Assembly (NCBI GenBank): GCA_024516035.1
Contig: CM044955.1
Span: forward strand, 44,999,085-45,063,084
DNA from: Bactericera cockerelli
Taxonomy: Eukaryota > Arthropoda > Insecta > Hemiptera > Triozidae
Direction: 5' to 3'
Length of the DNA stretch: 64,000 bases
Part shown: positions 34,640-47,500 of the stretch, piece after piece
Layout: each line of letters begins with the position of its first letter
How positions within the stretch are numbered: position 1 is the first letter of the stretch
The notes under the pieces: model-generated
The model's database searches: none
Seen by the model: the letters and a program-made list of their open reading frames with translations, nothing else
Told to the model about the DNA's origin: nothing
Program-made: the position numbers and the translations under genes

Positions 34640-36140
34640 CCTCAGAGCAAAAGGTTATCAAATCATATTTCTGTTAATTACAAAGGGTATGATGCAATCA
34701 ATGAAACCTGCTTTACAAAGTTGGGTCTCGAACCACCAACCCAAAGTAGAGTCGACTACCTTATCAATTGACCTAGTGAGGTTGGTAAGAGACTCATAAC
34801 ATGGAGGTGTATGGTTATATTGGTTATATATTATTATTAGGTATAGTATGCTTCATTAGGTAAGACAAAAATATATACAGTAAAATACAATGAAATTATA
34901 AAGAAAAAATAAATAGACTGAAAAGAAAAAAGAACAAAAAAGAGAATGAAGCTAATGTCCTACCTAAAGGACAGGGTTAATTTCATTGCTTTCAAAAGTT
35001 GGGATGGCCACTTTTTAGGTAACATACTGTACATAAAACTCATATCTATGCTTATTTGTCTTTATTAGGGGTTGTCTGTTACAAAACAAATATCAAAATT
35101 TTCATGAGATTTTGGTTAAATTTTCTCCTGTGATTTAAAAAAAAATATTTTAGTAGATACCACTTGGCCTAATTTATTGTCCTACTTTTAAGTCCATAAT
35201 GAGCTTTCAGAACATAGTAAATTTTAAATGGTGCCTGTTGCCCAGTTTGTTAATTTAGGTATGTATTGATGTCCTTCAGTGAACAATGCCAACAGTGTTG
35301 TAGTGACCTTCCTATTTCTGCCCTTTTCATTTCCTCAAGAGCCAAAGGAAATCTGACCTCAAAAGCTGTTACAGCTCACTGGGTCACTGCTGCCCTAAAC
35401 CAAGCAGGGATTTCTGATGTTAACTTCAGTCTAGTACAACGTACTGTTCAATGGATAGTGTACTGTCTCATGCAATCTGGTGGAATTATTAAAGGCAAAT
35501 GGGCCTCAGAATAGTTCTCTTGCATCTCTTTGGTTATGGCCTCTTTTCAGCCAAAAATCTAATCCCGTGAAATGTACATCACATAATTTATCCTATATTT
35601 TTTATTGAAAACTCAGTGCAGGAAGACACCATGACAGTTTTCCAAACAGTCTTTTGGGACAAATGGTCTTCATTTTTCAGCTAAACAGATACAATAAGCA
35701 TGTTCGATTCCAAAACTTATAATAAAATTCAAATATTAATGATGTCCCTAAATTAAAGATTTCATTTCAATGTCTTAAACCAATGTCCTTTGTAAGGGCC
35801 CTAAAGTAAAAGTTGGAACACAGCTTTTGCTATTTATTTGATTACAAATCTCAGATTAGACACCCATTACCTACAAATTTTTGTAGGTAATGGGTTTTCA
35901 TTTTTTTTTTTCTATTCTGAAAAATAAACAGTACGAGATTATGGGTGGTATGCTGAGTCCTCACTGTAGGGATGCCTGGGTCATTTGTCACTTCACCTGA
36001 CTTTGTTATGCAGAGACGTTTGTTTCAAGCACCTGTGTGATTGAGCATTCAGATGTCTCTTGAAAGAAAGATTGAAATAATAGTCAAGGTTGAAGTTTTC
36101 CCTATAGGGATTATAAAAAAAACTTCTCTGCATACCAGTC
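34640..36140 (+). other. Intergenic repeats; possible recombinase fragment
   Basis: Contains a reverse SINE B fragment (34700-34795), a dispersed-tail repeat (34840-35010) and a 82-codon frame at 35266-35514. Nothing else supportable. Confidence 0.45.
35266..35514 (+). pseudogene. Possible tyrosine-recombinase remnant
   Basis: The frame contains SRAKGNLTSKAVTAHWVTAA and LNQAGISDVNFS. This resembles the serine/threonine-W-hydrophobic ... AGID string before the catalytic HxxR of DIRS- or Crypton-type tyrosine recombinases, but the HSTR motif itself is missing. Weak; it may be chance. Confidence 0.2.
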
Positions 36141-36144
36141 TTAA

Positions 36145-36281
36145 AGGTGGAACTATTAGACAGTTTTGTAATACCTCTGTGGCGCTAAGTCATGGATTGC
36201 CTACTGTGTAAGATAGGTTAGCAAAACCTAGTGACACTTAGCAATTACTTGTGTTATAGAATTCATGTATTAATTTTGCCC
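36145..36281 (-). mobile_element. 128-bp-family MITE, diverged copy
   Basis: TGTAATACCTCTGTGGCGCT, AAGTCATGGATTGCCTACTG and TGTAAGATAGG are in the same order as the copy at 62617. Outer ends AGGTGGAACTATTAGAC and ATTTTGCCC are mutated. Confidence 0.7.
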
Positions 36282-37147
36282 TAGTACCTACTTATACAGG
36301 TTGGTAACTAGACTAGATTAGAAAGCTACCTATTTATGTATACCACAGAGAGCTATAGAGTATAAGTATTTATTATACTTACAGAAACTGTATTTTGGTA
36401 AGTGTTCTTCTTTGATCAGAGTGATTGGACACTCAATCTTATTGACATTATTAGTGTCCTATAATTTATTCAAACAAGGTAGGTAGAGTATTGCAAGCCA
36501 AAATAACTTCAATAGAAAATAGTAAGGAATTATTTGGTGAAAACATATCTGTTGCTTATTAGAAAGAAAAAGTTATCATTGATTATGAAAAGATCAAAGT
36601 TTGGAGTGAAAAGTTAATAAATTACAGTCATATTACTTGTGAATGAACATTGAAATACTTATTTTGCCACCTAACATTTACAAAATATTGAGTAAAAAAA
36701 AGATTTTTGTTTAATGTCTGAAATATGAAGATAGAAACGTTTCTGACAAATTTCATTAAACATACAGGGTACTGTAAAGTCAAGTCTTGTCGCGTTGCGG
36801 CAGGTATAAGAAAAAGGGAATTATTTCCACATGTGGGAATTTTAAATTTCCCTTGAAAAACCCTTTTGAAATTTTATGACTGTACGTTCCGTAATTTTCA
36901 TAAATGAATATCTGGCAACACTGTTGCTATATCAGGAAGTAGCTACAGACCCGACGTTTTTCAGCTAGGAGGATATCTTCCTATAGGGAGGATACTAATG
37001 TAATAGTAAAACTATAGTTTTCAAGTGTGTAATTATCAGGTTCACACACTTGCCCTAAGCTCAGAAACAACGGAAGGGATTTTGACGAAATTTCGTACAC
37101 ATGTAGGAGACTGGAGACGTAATATAGGTACCTTAATTTATTGTAGA

Positions 37148-37194
37148 CTAGCGGGTTACACCCGCCGCTTCGCCAGCCCATCAAACACACCACA

Positions 37195-37235
<41 letters not shown>

Positions 37236-38035
37236 ACACACACACCACACACACACACACCACACACACACACACACACCACACACACACCACACACACA
37301 CACCACACACACCACACACACACACCACACACACCATACACACACACACACACCATACACACACACACACCACACACACACACCACACACACACACACAC
37401 AAAATGTCATTTAGGTTTGAAAAAAAACCTGAATATTTTTTGTCGCCCATCTATTTTCTGGCCTTCCCCGGCGTAGCTCAAGAATGGCTCATCAGAATTT
37501 CGCGATCAATATGTCAAATGAAAGCCTAAACCCTTGCCTAAAACTTTCTCGCTCTGAGTTGATAGGTCGTCACTTCAAATTTCGAGAAAAAATGTCATTT
37601 AGGTCAAAAAACGTGAATATTTTACATGTTACCCATCCATTTTTTTACCTTACCCGGCGTAGCTCAAGAACGGCTCATCAGAAATTCGCGATCGATATGT
37701 CAATTGAAAGCTCAAACCCTTGCCTAAAACTTTCTCGCTTTGAGTTGATAGGTCGTCGCGACAAATTTCGAGAAAAAATGTCATTTATGTCAAAAAACGT
37801 GCATTTTTTTTGCGTCACCCATCCATTTTTATCCTTACTCATTGTAGCTTAACCTCAGGGAGATATAATCTAGCCTAGAAGAATTTCCTGATCCAAGCGG
37901 ACCTATGTGCAAAATTTCAGGTTTCTCGGTCAAACGGTGTGGATTTGTATAAAGAACATACATACACACATACATACATACACACATACATACATACATA
38001 CACACATACAGACAGCTTTCTTTTATAGATATAGA
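37148..38035 (-). mobile_element. Helitron, non-autonomous, 888 bp, minus strand
   Basis: On the minus strand it begins TCTATATCTATAAAAGAAAG at 38035, preceded by A, and ends GGTGTAACCCGCTAG at 37148, followed by T. Inside are two to three copies of a roughly 180-bp repeat (GGCGTAGCTCAAGAA(C/T)GGC, TCGAGAAAAAATGTCATTTA) and a long CA/GT microsatellite (37187-37402). No Rep/helicase gene. Long Cys-Val or His-Thr frames are microsatellite artefacts. Confidence 0.88.
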
Positions 38036-39543
38036 TGGTCCCATTTTAAATTAATTAACTTCGCCCTAGCTGTTCTTGGTGATAGAGACCATGCTCCTGA
38101 CCTCTAACTTTTTACTTATACGCTTATATCTCGTGAACCACTAACCTGATTTTGATGAATTTTTATGCGTATATGCTTAGGGTTTTACATGGGCCATTTG
38201 TACCTATATTTGTTACTGAGGAAAATATGTGTATTTTTTTTTTTTATTAAATTATGATTTAGCTCTGATAAGAAAATCAAAAAAAAAATTCAAGTTATTG
38301 TTACAGTTGTTTGTAAGAAATACCTACCTCCAGTTCCGGTGCGCTTGTAGTGTCCCAAAACCTCTAAATGGAAAATACTGTGTCACTTGGCGCCCAACAG
38401 AGGGGAGGCTACGGGATGGGCAAGCTACAACAGAGATCACGAGCGTCTACAATAGTTGCTATTTCATGACTATAAAATAGAAAAGGTTGTGGAACACACA
38501 CACATCTTTAGGAAAAAAAACGGATGTTGCCGTAGGTCTAACTGAAGATTCCATACTTAACCCAATTTAATTTTAACTAGAATATTAAGAACAAGTTGCT
38601 TTAGCAAATATCAGACACATGAGTACTTTTTCAGCACTCATTTACAAGTAAATGTATAAATACCTACTTTAAAAGGCTCGAATTTAAGAGCGCACGACTC
38701 AGTAGCACTCGCTCGCCATGCGGAAGGTCCCGGGTTCGAACCCAGACAGAAATTTGTATTCATAATTTGGTTACAGTTGTTTGTAAGAGATACCTTCCGG
38801 TGTACAATTTAATAATAATTTTATTGAGCGCACGAATAGCTCAGTGGTAAGATACTCGCTTGCCATGAGAAAGGTCTCGGGTTTGAACCTCAGAGCCAAC
38901 AAATAAATTCAAATTGTGATTGATTTTTTAACTAATTATAATTTAACTCTGATATGAAAATCCGAAATTTTGGACAAAAAAGTCAAAAAATAAGGACCAC
39001 GACTTACCGATACAGAATTTTTTTGTGGAATGTAGAATGTAGAAAAAATGGTATTCTACCATATAAATTTGAAGAAAATCGGTTCAGTCGTTTTAGAGAT
39101 ACAAGTAATTTTGTATAAAATCTCAAAATTGGCACGTGGTTACAATGTGAAACAATCACGAGGAAGTATTGTGTCCATAATTGGCAGTGTTTTTTTTTTT
39201 TTTTTTTTTTTTTTTTTGAGTAACCTCTGAGGACGAATTTTTTTACTGCATTATACATATATGAAAGGAAAACCAAAATCAAACACTTTTATAGAGTGGA
39301 CATTTCTAATACACTGCCTTGAGGAACCATATTAAATTTCATCTCAATTGGACTTGTACTTCGTGACACATGCTTAGATTTGCTAGTATATGAAAAAGCT
39401 CATTTAAAAGCTCAACTTTTATAAAATTAACTTTTTTGGATAGCGCATAACCGTACCGAGGCCAGTCATTGGTAACCATGCAAATTTCAGCTTAATCCGA
39501 CTTGTGGTTCTCGAGTTATAATGTAAGCATTTTTAGAAGTTTA
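38036..39543 (+). other. Intergenic; tRNA-Gly-like SINE heads
   Basis: Two tRNA-like segments at 38688-38757 and 38826-38905 carry GCTCGCCATG/GCTTGCCATG (a GCC anticodon as in tRNA-Gly) and GGGTTCGAACCC or GGGTTTGAACC. Acceptor stems do not pair fully, so they look like SINE heads rather than tRNA genes. The rest resembles non-coding transposon sequence. Confidence 0.5.
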
Positions 39544-42006
39544 CACTGAAAAAAATTTTAGGTTCGTTTTTACTAAACAGTTTTGTAAAGGATTTTTAAT
39601 CAAAAATTTCGTTAAAATAACAAGAAATTGATAAATCCCACTAATAGTCATTTGAGATTTTACTTGGGCGTTCGTAAGAATAATCAATCAATTCTTGTAA
39701 ATCGTCTGATCGTAAAACCAACTAATTTGTTAATTACCGCAATCAGAATATTAGTTATGCTTACCAAGTTCTGTTTTGCTGGATCTATTACCAATATATT
39801 GGTAAGATTTACAAAAAGTTTGGTTAAATCTAATAAAATTATTCTGTTAAAAATACCACCTGATTAGTACATGTCTGATAATTAACAAACAAAAATCGTT
39901 ACTCTTACCAGATTTATGTATGATAAAATACACAAAACAGTATTCGTTGGTTTAACAAGATTTTATCTAAAATTACAAAACATGTTTGTTAAATGAACCA
40001 TACGGTTTCAGATTTCTGACAGATCTGTTTAGCTAAGTTTACTAAACTTTTTTGTAAAACTCGGTCGTTATGAAAATCATTTGTAGTCCCAACGAAAGTT
40101 TTGTTAATCACCCCTAGTCAATGACGGTTACAAAACTCTTTGATTAGATTTACTAAACAGAATTGTAGATTGAACAAAATTCTTGCTAAAACACGTGTGT
40201 CGAGAGACGAGAGAGACAAAAGATCTACAACAATTAATAGATACCGAAATCAATTTCAGATTCAGTTGTTTTATGTTGATTGATGGCCCTGTGATTATTA
40301 CGTCATATCTTTTTAAAATGGTATTGTTGTTTTTTTTTTTTTTCAAAATCAAATTGATTTATTTATTTAAATATTAACGTCCACTGGAGAACGTTAATAT
40401 CTAAATACACAGTTAATTTTAATATTTACATAGTTAATATTAATAATGTCATGCTTGGGTTTATTCGTAGATGTTTTGTGTGGTTTGGGTTGATGGTATT
40501 GTGAAAGTTTAGTTATTGGGTGTTTTGTGTAAGTCTTGATTTGGTTGATAGGTGGTGTGAGATTTTGGTTGTTTGATGTGTTGTCTAAGTCTGTGTTTGT
40601 TGGTTATGTTAATGTGGTTGATGTGCACTTAGTGTGTTGCGTAAGTGAGTCGTGTGAATTTGGTGATTCTTTTTTATTTATAAAATAAAAAATGATTTTT
40701 GTGTTTCAGAGGTTTAAATTTTTAAAACTATATTTTGCATAGTTATTTCATCATTTAAAACTTTAATTGTATGTATTTTAAATCAGGGTCTACTAAATGG
40801 TCAAAGTAAAATTCCCTGACTTTTCCAGGTTTTCCAGACCATTTTTCCAGTTTCTCCAGTCTACTTTTTTAAGGAGACATTATATGAATATTATATAAGA
40901 CCTGCTAAAATTTTGTTAATTTTATAAAAATTGGTTAAGAGTGTTTAGTGTTTCTTACCAAAGAAGCATTATCACACTGCCTGGATTACAGTGGCAATTT
41001 TTTTTTTCTTCATTTTCATGACAAAATTGGATCTTGAAAAAAATTCCCTGACTTTTGGTGTTTTTTCACAAAATTCCCTGACTTATGGTGTTTTTTCACA
41101 AAATTCCCTGACTTTTCCCTGACTTTTTCGGTCTCGAAAAATTCCCTGACAATTCCAGGTTTTCCAGGTTTTCCCTGACCAGTAGACACCCTGTAAATGT
41201 CTCTTATTGCATTTTAAACAAATGAATCTGTGTTTCTCAATAAAAGTGTTACATATACACGCCTGTTTTTAAATTATTGCAATTATATTTTGAATTATTT
41301 TCTCATAATGACTTAGTAACTGACATTGTTGTAAAAGTTTACTACAGGCGTTTCTGAAGTTCACTATGATTATCAGTGAAGTTTACTGAGGTTATTAGTG
41401 AAGTTTATTGAAACTATCAGTAAAGTTTACTGAAACTATTACTAAAATTTACTAATATTGTTCGGGAGGTTAACTAAACGAGTCAATAGTGTGAACGAAA
41501 TGCGTTGCTTAAACTTACTAAACAGTTCAGTAGATTTAACCAATCTCTGGAGTAAGCAATAACAAGTCTGGTTGTTAAATCAACTATTACTATGTTTAAA
41601 ATTACAAAACACTATCATAAGCCATACTGAGTTGATTGAATGGACTTGTGAAGTATTTTGTAAACTTTACTAAACAGTATTGTAAATTCAACAAATTGAA
41701 AGAAACAACCTTAATAAGCATAACAAGATGATTCGTAAGCATTATGAATGCATGCTTGAGATCTTACTAAATACTTTAGTAAAGACAATGGAATTTTTTC
41801 TTGTCAAAAATACAATGATGAGTTTAGTAAAAGTAACTAAACATAAATTTCTTGGATGAACGAAAGATATCATTATCTTTACTAAATAGAGTTTACGAAA
41901 TTTGATTTGTAATCTTAACAAAACATTTTGCTGTCACTCAATCAACCCTAAGACTTGTGAAATTTACTAAAGTTTTAGTAAGCCCTACAATAAATTTTTT
42001 TCAGTG
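39544..42006 (+). mobile_element. 2463-bp DNA element with CACTG ends
   Basis: CACTGAAAAAAATTT at the left end is repeated inverted at the right end (AAATTTTTTTCAGTG). TA flanks both sides (39542-39543, 42007-42008). The outer regions are filled with degenerate TTTACTAAA / TTTGTAA motifs in both orientations, like subterminal transposase-binding repeats. The interior holds a TG-rich block (40440-40660) and a separate nested element. No transposase. Confidence 0.7.
40784..41193 (+). mobile_element. 410-bp nested element with TCCCTGAC motifs
   Basis: Ends CAGGGTCTACT and AGTAGACACCCTG are inverted, flanked by TAAAT at 40779-40783 and 41194-41198 (5-bp duplication). AATTCCCTGACTTTTCC-type motifs occur about eight times, mixed with CCAGGTTTTCC. 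Confidence 0.75.
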
Positions 42007-42453
42007 TAAGCGATAGCCCAATTTTTCTAATCCAAAGGTTAGATTTAAAAATAGAAGATAATTTATGTAATTAAATTTTGATAAATAATTATTTATCGGG
42101 AGAAAGCAAAGAAAAAAAAATCTATATTAGACTCTGTCTCATGTTAATTTAGGACATAGCGCTCGCTTGCCGGCGATTTTGATATTAAAAACAAATCCAC
42201 TTTATGTACTGCAGAGAATAGAAAATAGAACAGGTCAGTGTTGAATTTCTGCGCTTCTGCATACAGTTTCGTCGTGCGATATCAATAAAGAAAGAAAGAA
42301 AAAAAAAAGAAAAATACAAGTTTCCTATAATAGGTAGTTACTACACATAAATTTAATCAGTGTTGAAGAAATTTTTGATTTTAGTTAGGTTAGTGCCAAA
42401 AAATTGTAATGTGGTACCCACGCTTTAATATAATTTGTTAGTTGAACAAAGAA

Positions 42454-42535
42454 ACCGACCTCAGTAGCTCGATCGATAAGGAGAGCGGACTCAAAATCTG
42501 GAGTTCGGTGGTTCGAGTTCTGAGTCTCATCCATA
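42454..42535 (+). mobile_element. tRNA-like SINE (family B), head only
   Basis: ACCGACCTCAGTAGCTCGAT and GTTCGGTGGTTCGAGTTC; the usual body is missing. Confidence 0.65.
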
Positions 42536-42539
42536 TATG

Positions 42540-44202
42540 TATCGGTATGTATCGGTTATAATACGCCACACTTTTGATTAACAACATTTTATGATAAATT
42601 TGAATAGACGAGGTATAGGTATAGGTACTACTTACTGGTTGAGTCTTTTATAATGGACGTAGAACTTAATTATAAAATAGGATTAAATTCAAGATAAGCC
42701 AAACTGTCCCTCAAGTTAGTCTTCAGTGCACCCTCATTGGTTGGAACTCCGACTTAAGGGAGGGTCTGGCTTATCTTAAATTTAATCCTTTTTTCTAATC
42801 CGGTCTAAAAGAAAAAAAATTGGGGTGAACCAAATGATCGGTTTTATACAGTAAATTAATAATCACACCTTCCGAATCCAAGAATCTGTGCCTTTTTTTA
42901 AGAAGCCCTAGCAAAAAATATTGTGCGATCCCTACTGAAAAATTCCAAGGTTTGAATTTTTCGTGCGTGTAAAACCAAGTTTTCGTAGGGGTGTACTGGG
43001 TTTTTAAAATATATTTACTTTTTTTTTTCTTTTGAAAAACTACAATTTGTATTTTGTTCCTCTTTTGTGTTTTTTCAACAACAAAATTAGAACAATATTA
43101 ATGAGAGGAGACAAGTGCCGTACTGTCCCAAAAGTCATTAACATTGGAACCGTCAAAGCAGAGTTCGATTTGATACCTACAATAATAAATCGTTTAGACA
43201 CAAATACCAAACAGCTTTTAAACACCGCACCTGCTGCAGCTATACAATGGAATGTTTTCAAAAGTAATCACAAAATTTCTTGCATGTACAACAAATTTCA
43301 TCAAAATCGGAGATAGGTCTATAAATGCAAAATCGCCGAACTAACAAAGAGAACTCATTTTGTTCGTTCAATAATTATTATAATATTCCTATTCTGTTTT
43401 ATATAATCTCTTCTATTTTTTTCTACAAAGGCGTGAGAAGTTGGTACTTTTTGCTGTGCTATGTTATTATCCAATGTACATATTATGTAGGTTAGGTATA
43501 AATATTCTTTTTTTTTTACTTGGCGGGGCGCGCCGCTACCGTGCTCCTTATAATAACAGATGAAAATTGAAAATCTTTACAATCCTGCGCATGGGGTCTG
43601 AGTTGGAAAATACATTTTAAAGCTCTGAAGCTAGATAGAAAGCTTGTTGAACTTTCTTCCCATGGATATATTTTTTCCTTTTATTTCACTTTAAACGTCA
43701 GAAGTGTTCTTTATAGAGCTAATGCACTCAAGTATTTCCGGAGGTTAAATTAATATCGGAAGCATTTTCTTAATTTTTCATAATACCGTGTACCGTATAT
43801 GTCTGTATATCTTCAGTAAATTCTTAAGAGTATGCCCAGGTCATAGTTTGTGTTTAGTATCAGTGTGCTATGCTCCTCGGTTTGGTGGGTTCGTCTATAT
43901 CAGTCGATGACTGCACTGGTCCGAGTATTATTAGTAAACTAATGAATAGGTGAAGGTGAAACTGTTTCAACCTTCGCATCACGAATAATGTTTTGCTGTT
44001 CATTCTGAATGTTTTTATGTCGGAGTCAGTTGTGTTCAGACTTCAGTTTGTTTCTGACCTGCGCTTGTCACACTCGCGTTATCAACAAACTGAAAACATG
44101 TGTTTCTAAGTAGTAAACATTTGCGTTTGTTTTTCAAGTATTAGAGAGATTAATTTAATTTAAAAATAATCCCCGCTCTTATGTCCCGGTGTCATTTAGA
44201 TA
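42540..44202 (+). other. Galectin upstream region
   Basis: AT-rich. A 94-codon frame at 43032-43316 shows no recognisable domain. No TATA box that I can defend. The galectin 5' UTR probably lies in about 43900-44202. Confidence 0.4.
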
Positions 44203-44562
44203 ATGTCATTAATGGGCCAGTGCTGTCCGTGCTATCATCGAAAAGCAAAGTACAAGACGCTTGATAAACCATCGCAGGAGCCTCTGTCCTCTCAGTTCTA
44301 CTGCTGCGAGCACACACGATCCACACTCATTCACAACTCCAAGACCAGTGAGTTGGACAATCAGGAGAACTTGAATCCGTCCTGCGATTGTAAAGAGAAA
44401 ATGGAAGCTCTGGATGTGGGAGAGGAGCTGAGGGAGGAGACAAGTGTGGAGACAGCGGAGATGATCAGGAACACGGAGGAGTTTATGAGGACGGAGAAGG
44501 TGGAGTTGTGTAAGGTGTGGAGCGAGCACAAGATCAGGAAGGAGTGGACAGAAGCCAATGTG
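44203..44562 (+). CDS. Galectin exon 1: N-terminal extension
   Basis: ATG at 44203 has A at -3. A second in-frame ATG at 44212 would begin MGQCCPCYHRKAK, which fits N-myristoylation (Gly2) with adjacent cysteines for palmitoylation and a basic patch. The remainder is acidic and rich in Glu (EALDVGEELREETSVETAEM), probably helical. Donor GTGAGT. Phase 0. Confidence 0.85.
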
Positions 44563-47500
44563 GTGAGTAGGAGACTCGTCCATACCACCGTGAGGTGATA
44601 TAATAATTGCTGTAGAATGTAGGACACAGAATTATCAGTAAGAAAGTTTGTCGATGTTGTTTGAAAAAAAGTTATGTCATGCTTGCTGGGGGGAGAAATA
44701 ACCAAGGGATAAGACATCGTTGGTACCTACAACCTATGACCTAATGTACCAAACTCCTTCACCCCCATCTTAAAGTTCTTGTTTCTTTGGTTCAAATTTG
44801 GCCTTTTTGTTTTCTGCAGCGCCCGTGGCAGGATAACAATTATTTAAGACGAAGCACCTACATTAGGACATTACATTAAGTTTATGAATACTCTACAGTA
44901 GTTTCAAGGTTGTAAATTTGCGTCGTATGGTATTTAGTTCGTATAGGGAGTATAACTAATAGTAAAAACAAGTGCAAGCAATCTGACATACATAATTCAT
45001 CAATCATCAGTAATACTACAAGCCATATACAAGGCAGTTTAGTCATAGGTATATAGGATTCTATAAGATCTCAGTGCCAATGTATACTGTTTCCAGCTGT
45101 AACAAACAAGATTATTATGACGTAAACCTTTTCTGATTTCATCGCTCGGAAATTTCAAGGTTCGTTCATGCTCATGAGTGCTAATACCACTTTGGTTCAA
45201 GCAGATATTATATCACTGTTTAAACATTAGCTTGAAAATCCTATCGGGAAATAATGTCAATATCGCAGGGAATATACCTACAGCTAGAATACAAACATAG
45301 GTACCTACTTACAGTGGTTGTCATTGTAAGCAGGAATGGGTAAAATGTGGCCCGCATGACACTTTATTAGAAAAAGTTTTTACCCTCTTCGCGCCGGAAT
45401 GTCCTCTACCGAGGACATTACCATGCATAAACCTCGCGCCGAAGCATAATTTCGGTTTTGTAGCCATATGTGCCGGAGTGTCCTCGTGTGAGGACATCAG
45501 CTCGGAAGTCCCTCGCGCCGGAGAAATTTTTGGTCTAGAATTTTTTGCAAAATTATTTTTTGTTAAAATAGAATTGTTTTTAGGTATGACAGTAGCATTA
45601 ATTTCTAAAAAAAAAGTACTTCTGGTCCGAGTAATGAGCCTCCAAAAATTGTCCTCGCGCGAGGACTTTCGGCGCTTACGATGTCAAAAAATTCAAATAA
45701 AACATTATTTGATTTTTTTTATTTTTTTTTACAAATAATCTTCTTTGATGATTGGTAAATGAGGTAGGCAACTAAAAAAAATCACATTTAAGCTTTGTAC
45801 TCTCACTTGTATGTATTGTACAATAATTTTATTGCAAAAAAAAAAATGAGGAACGAAATAATGGAATGAACACTTCTGGTAATTACTTGGTTACAAAGTA
45901 ATGATTAAAAAAAAATATCATTTTAGAAAATATAAAATACCTAATACCTATATAAAAAAAATCACAACTTGATCTTGCAGTCTTAGGAAGAAAACATAAT
46001 AGGTAGGTATCTAGCACACTTTTTTGGTATAAAATTATTACCTATTTTATATTTTCTAAAATGTTATTTTTTTAATCTTTACTTTGTGACCAAGTAATTA
46101 CCAGAAGTGTTCATTCCATTATTTCGTTCCTCATTATTTTTTTTATTACAATAAAATTATTGTACAATACATACAAGTCAGAGTACAAAGCTTAAATGCG
46201 ATTTTTTTAGTTACCTACCTAATTTACCAATCATCAAAGAAGATTATTTGTAAAAAAAATAAAAAAAAAAATTCAAATAATGTTTTATTTGAATTTTTTG
46301 ACATCGTAAGCGCCGAAAGTCCTCACGCGAGGACAAAATTTATACAAGAAATTTATTTAGTTGGAAAAAAAGTTTTTGAACAGAAACACTCTGTAATGAT
46401 TGGTATACCCTTCATGACAAAAATATTAACACCGTTTGAATTTTAATGCAGAAATATTAAAAACATTAATGACTGACATTCCCGGTTTGATTTGATCACA
46501 ACCCAGACTTCTCAACTTCAAAATCGAAAATGAAAGTGAAAATTTTAAAATAAAGCGCTGAAAAAATGTTAACAGTAGCAAAAGAGTCCTCTGGTGGGAA
46601 ACAAAAAAGGTTTGGTTGCAAAATACGCGCCAGAATTCAATTATTTCAAAGCAAAGAGAATATTTTTGTTCGTCCTCGCGCGAGGACTTCCGGCACACAC
46701 TACTACAAAACCAAATTTCACCCAAGGCACATAGTATTACCGAGTGTTTGTCCTCGAGCGAGGACATCCCGGCACATATGACTACAAATGCTGAAAACAG
46801 CTTCGGCGCAAAGAGGTTAAAGCCTATTTTATTTCGTACCCTTGAAAATAACAGCTACTTTAGAGTTTTGTGATCTGTGTTGTAGCTTGCCTATATCGTA
46901 GTGTGGCTTCACTCTGATGGGTGAGAAATAACTTTCAGGTGCTAGGTCAGCAGGAGCGCACCAGGAAGGATAATATTATGTAATATAACTTACTAACAAT
47001 ATATTATGTAATAAATTACAATAACCAGTTTTTGTCGTTTCTGGGAATCGAACAAATCCCCCGGAGCATAAAGAGCCTTGTTTTATTTACAACATCCGAT
47101 CTTCTTAATTTTCAGACCATTCCGTTCAACAAAAATCTTAAAGACTGTTTTGAAACCGGACTGTCCGTCATAATTCAAGGTCACTTACCCGCAAATTCAA
47201 GAGCGTAAGTTTATTTTCCTTTTTTTACCTACGTAACCCCAGTAAGATTTATTATGCCCGATAATTCCAGCAATAAGCCCAAAACGTATCATTATGTGGT
47301 CAAAATCCCAAATCGGAGGATAACTTCACATGTCCCAGCTAGGATTTGCAGTCAGACGCCTTGACCACTGAGCTCCTGCCGGGACAGACAGTTATTAGTA
47401 TTATGATGAATCTATTTATTCTGCCCGATAATTCCAGCAATAAGCCCAAAACGTATCATTATGTGTTCAAAATACCAAATCGGGAGATAACTTCACATGT

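Noticed and set aside
38688..38905. Possible true tRNA-Gly genes
   Set aside because: Anticodon-like GCC and B-box are present, but acceptor stems do not pair well and similar tRNA-like heads in this window are attached to SINE bodies.
43032..43316. 94-codon frame upstream of galectin
   Set aside because: No recognisable domain, AT-rich and in a region resembling non-coding transposon sequence.
44361..44717. Minus-strand frames opposite galectin exon 1
   Set aside because: Antisense shadows; the plus-strand frame has a good start, donor and in-phase galectin exons.
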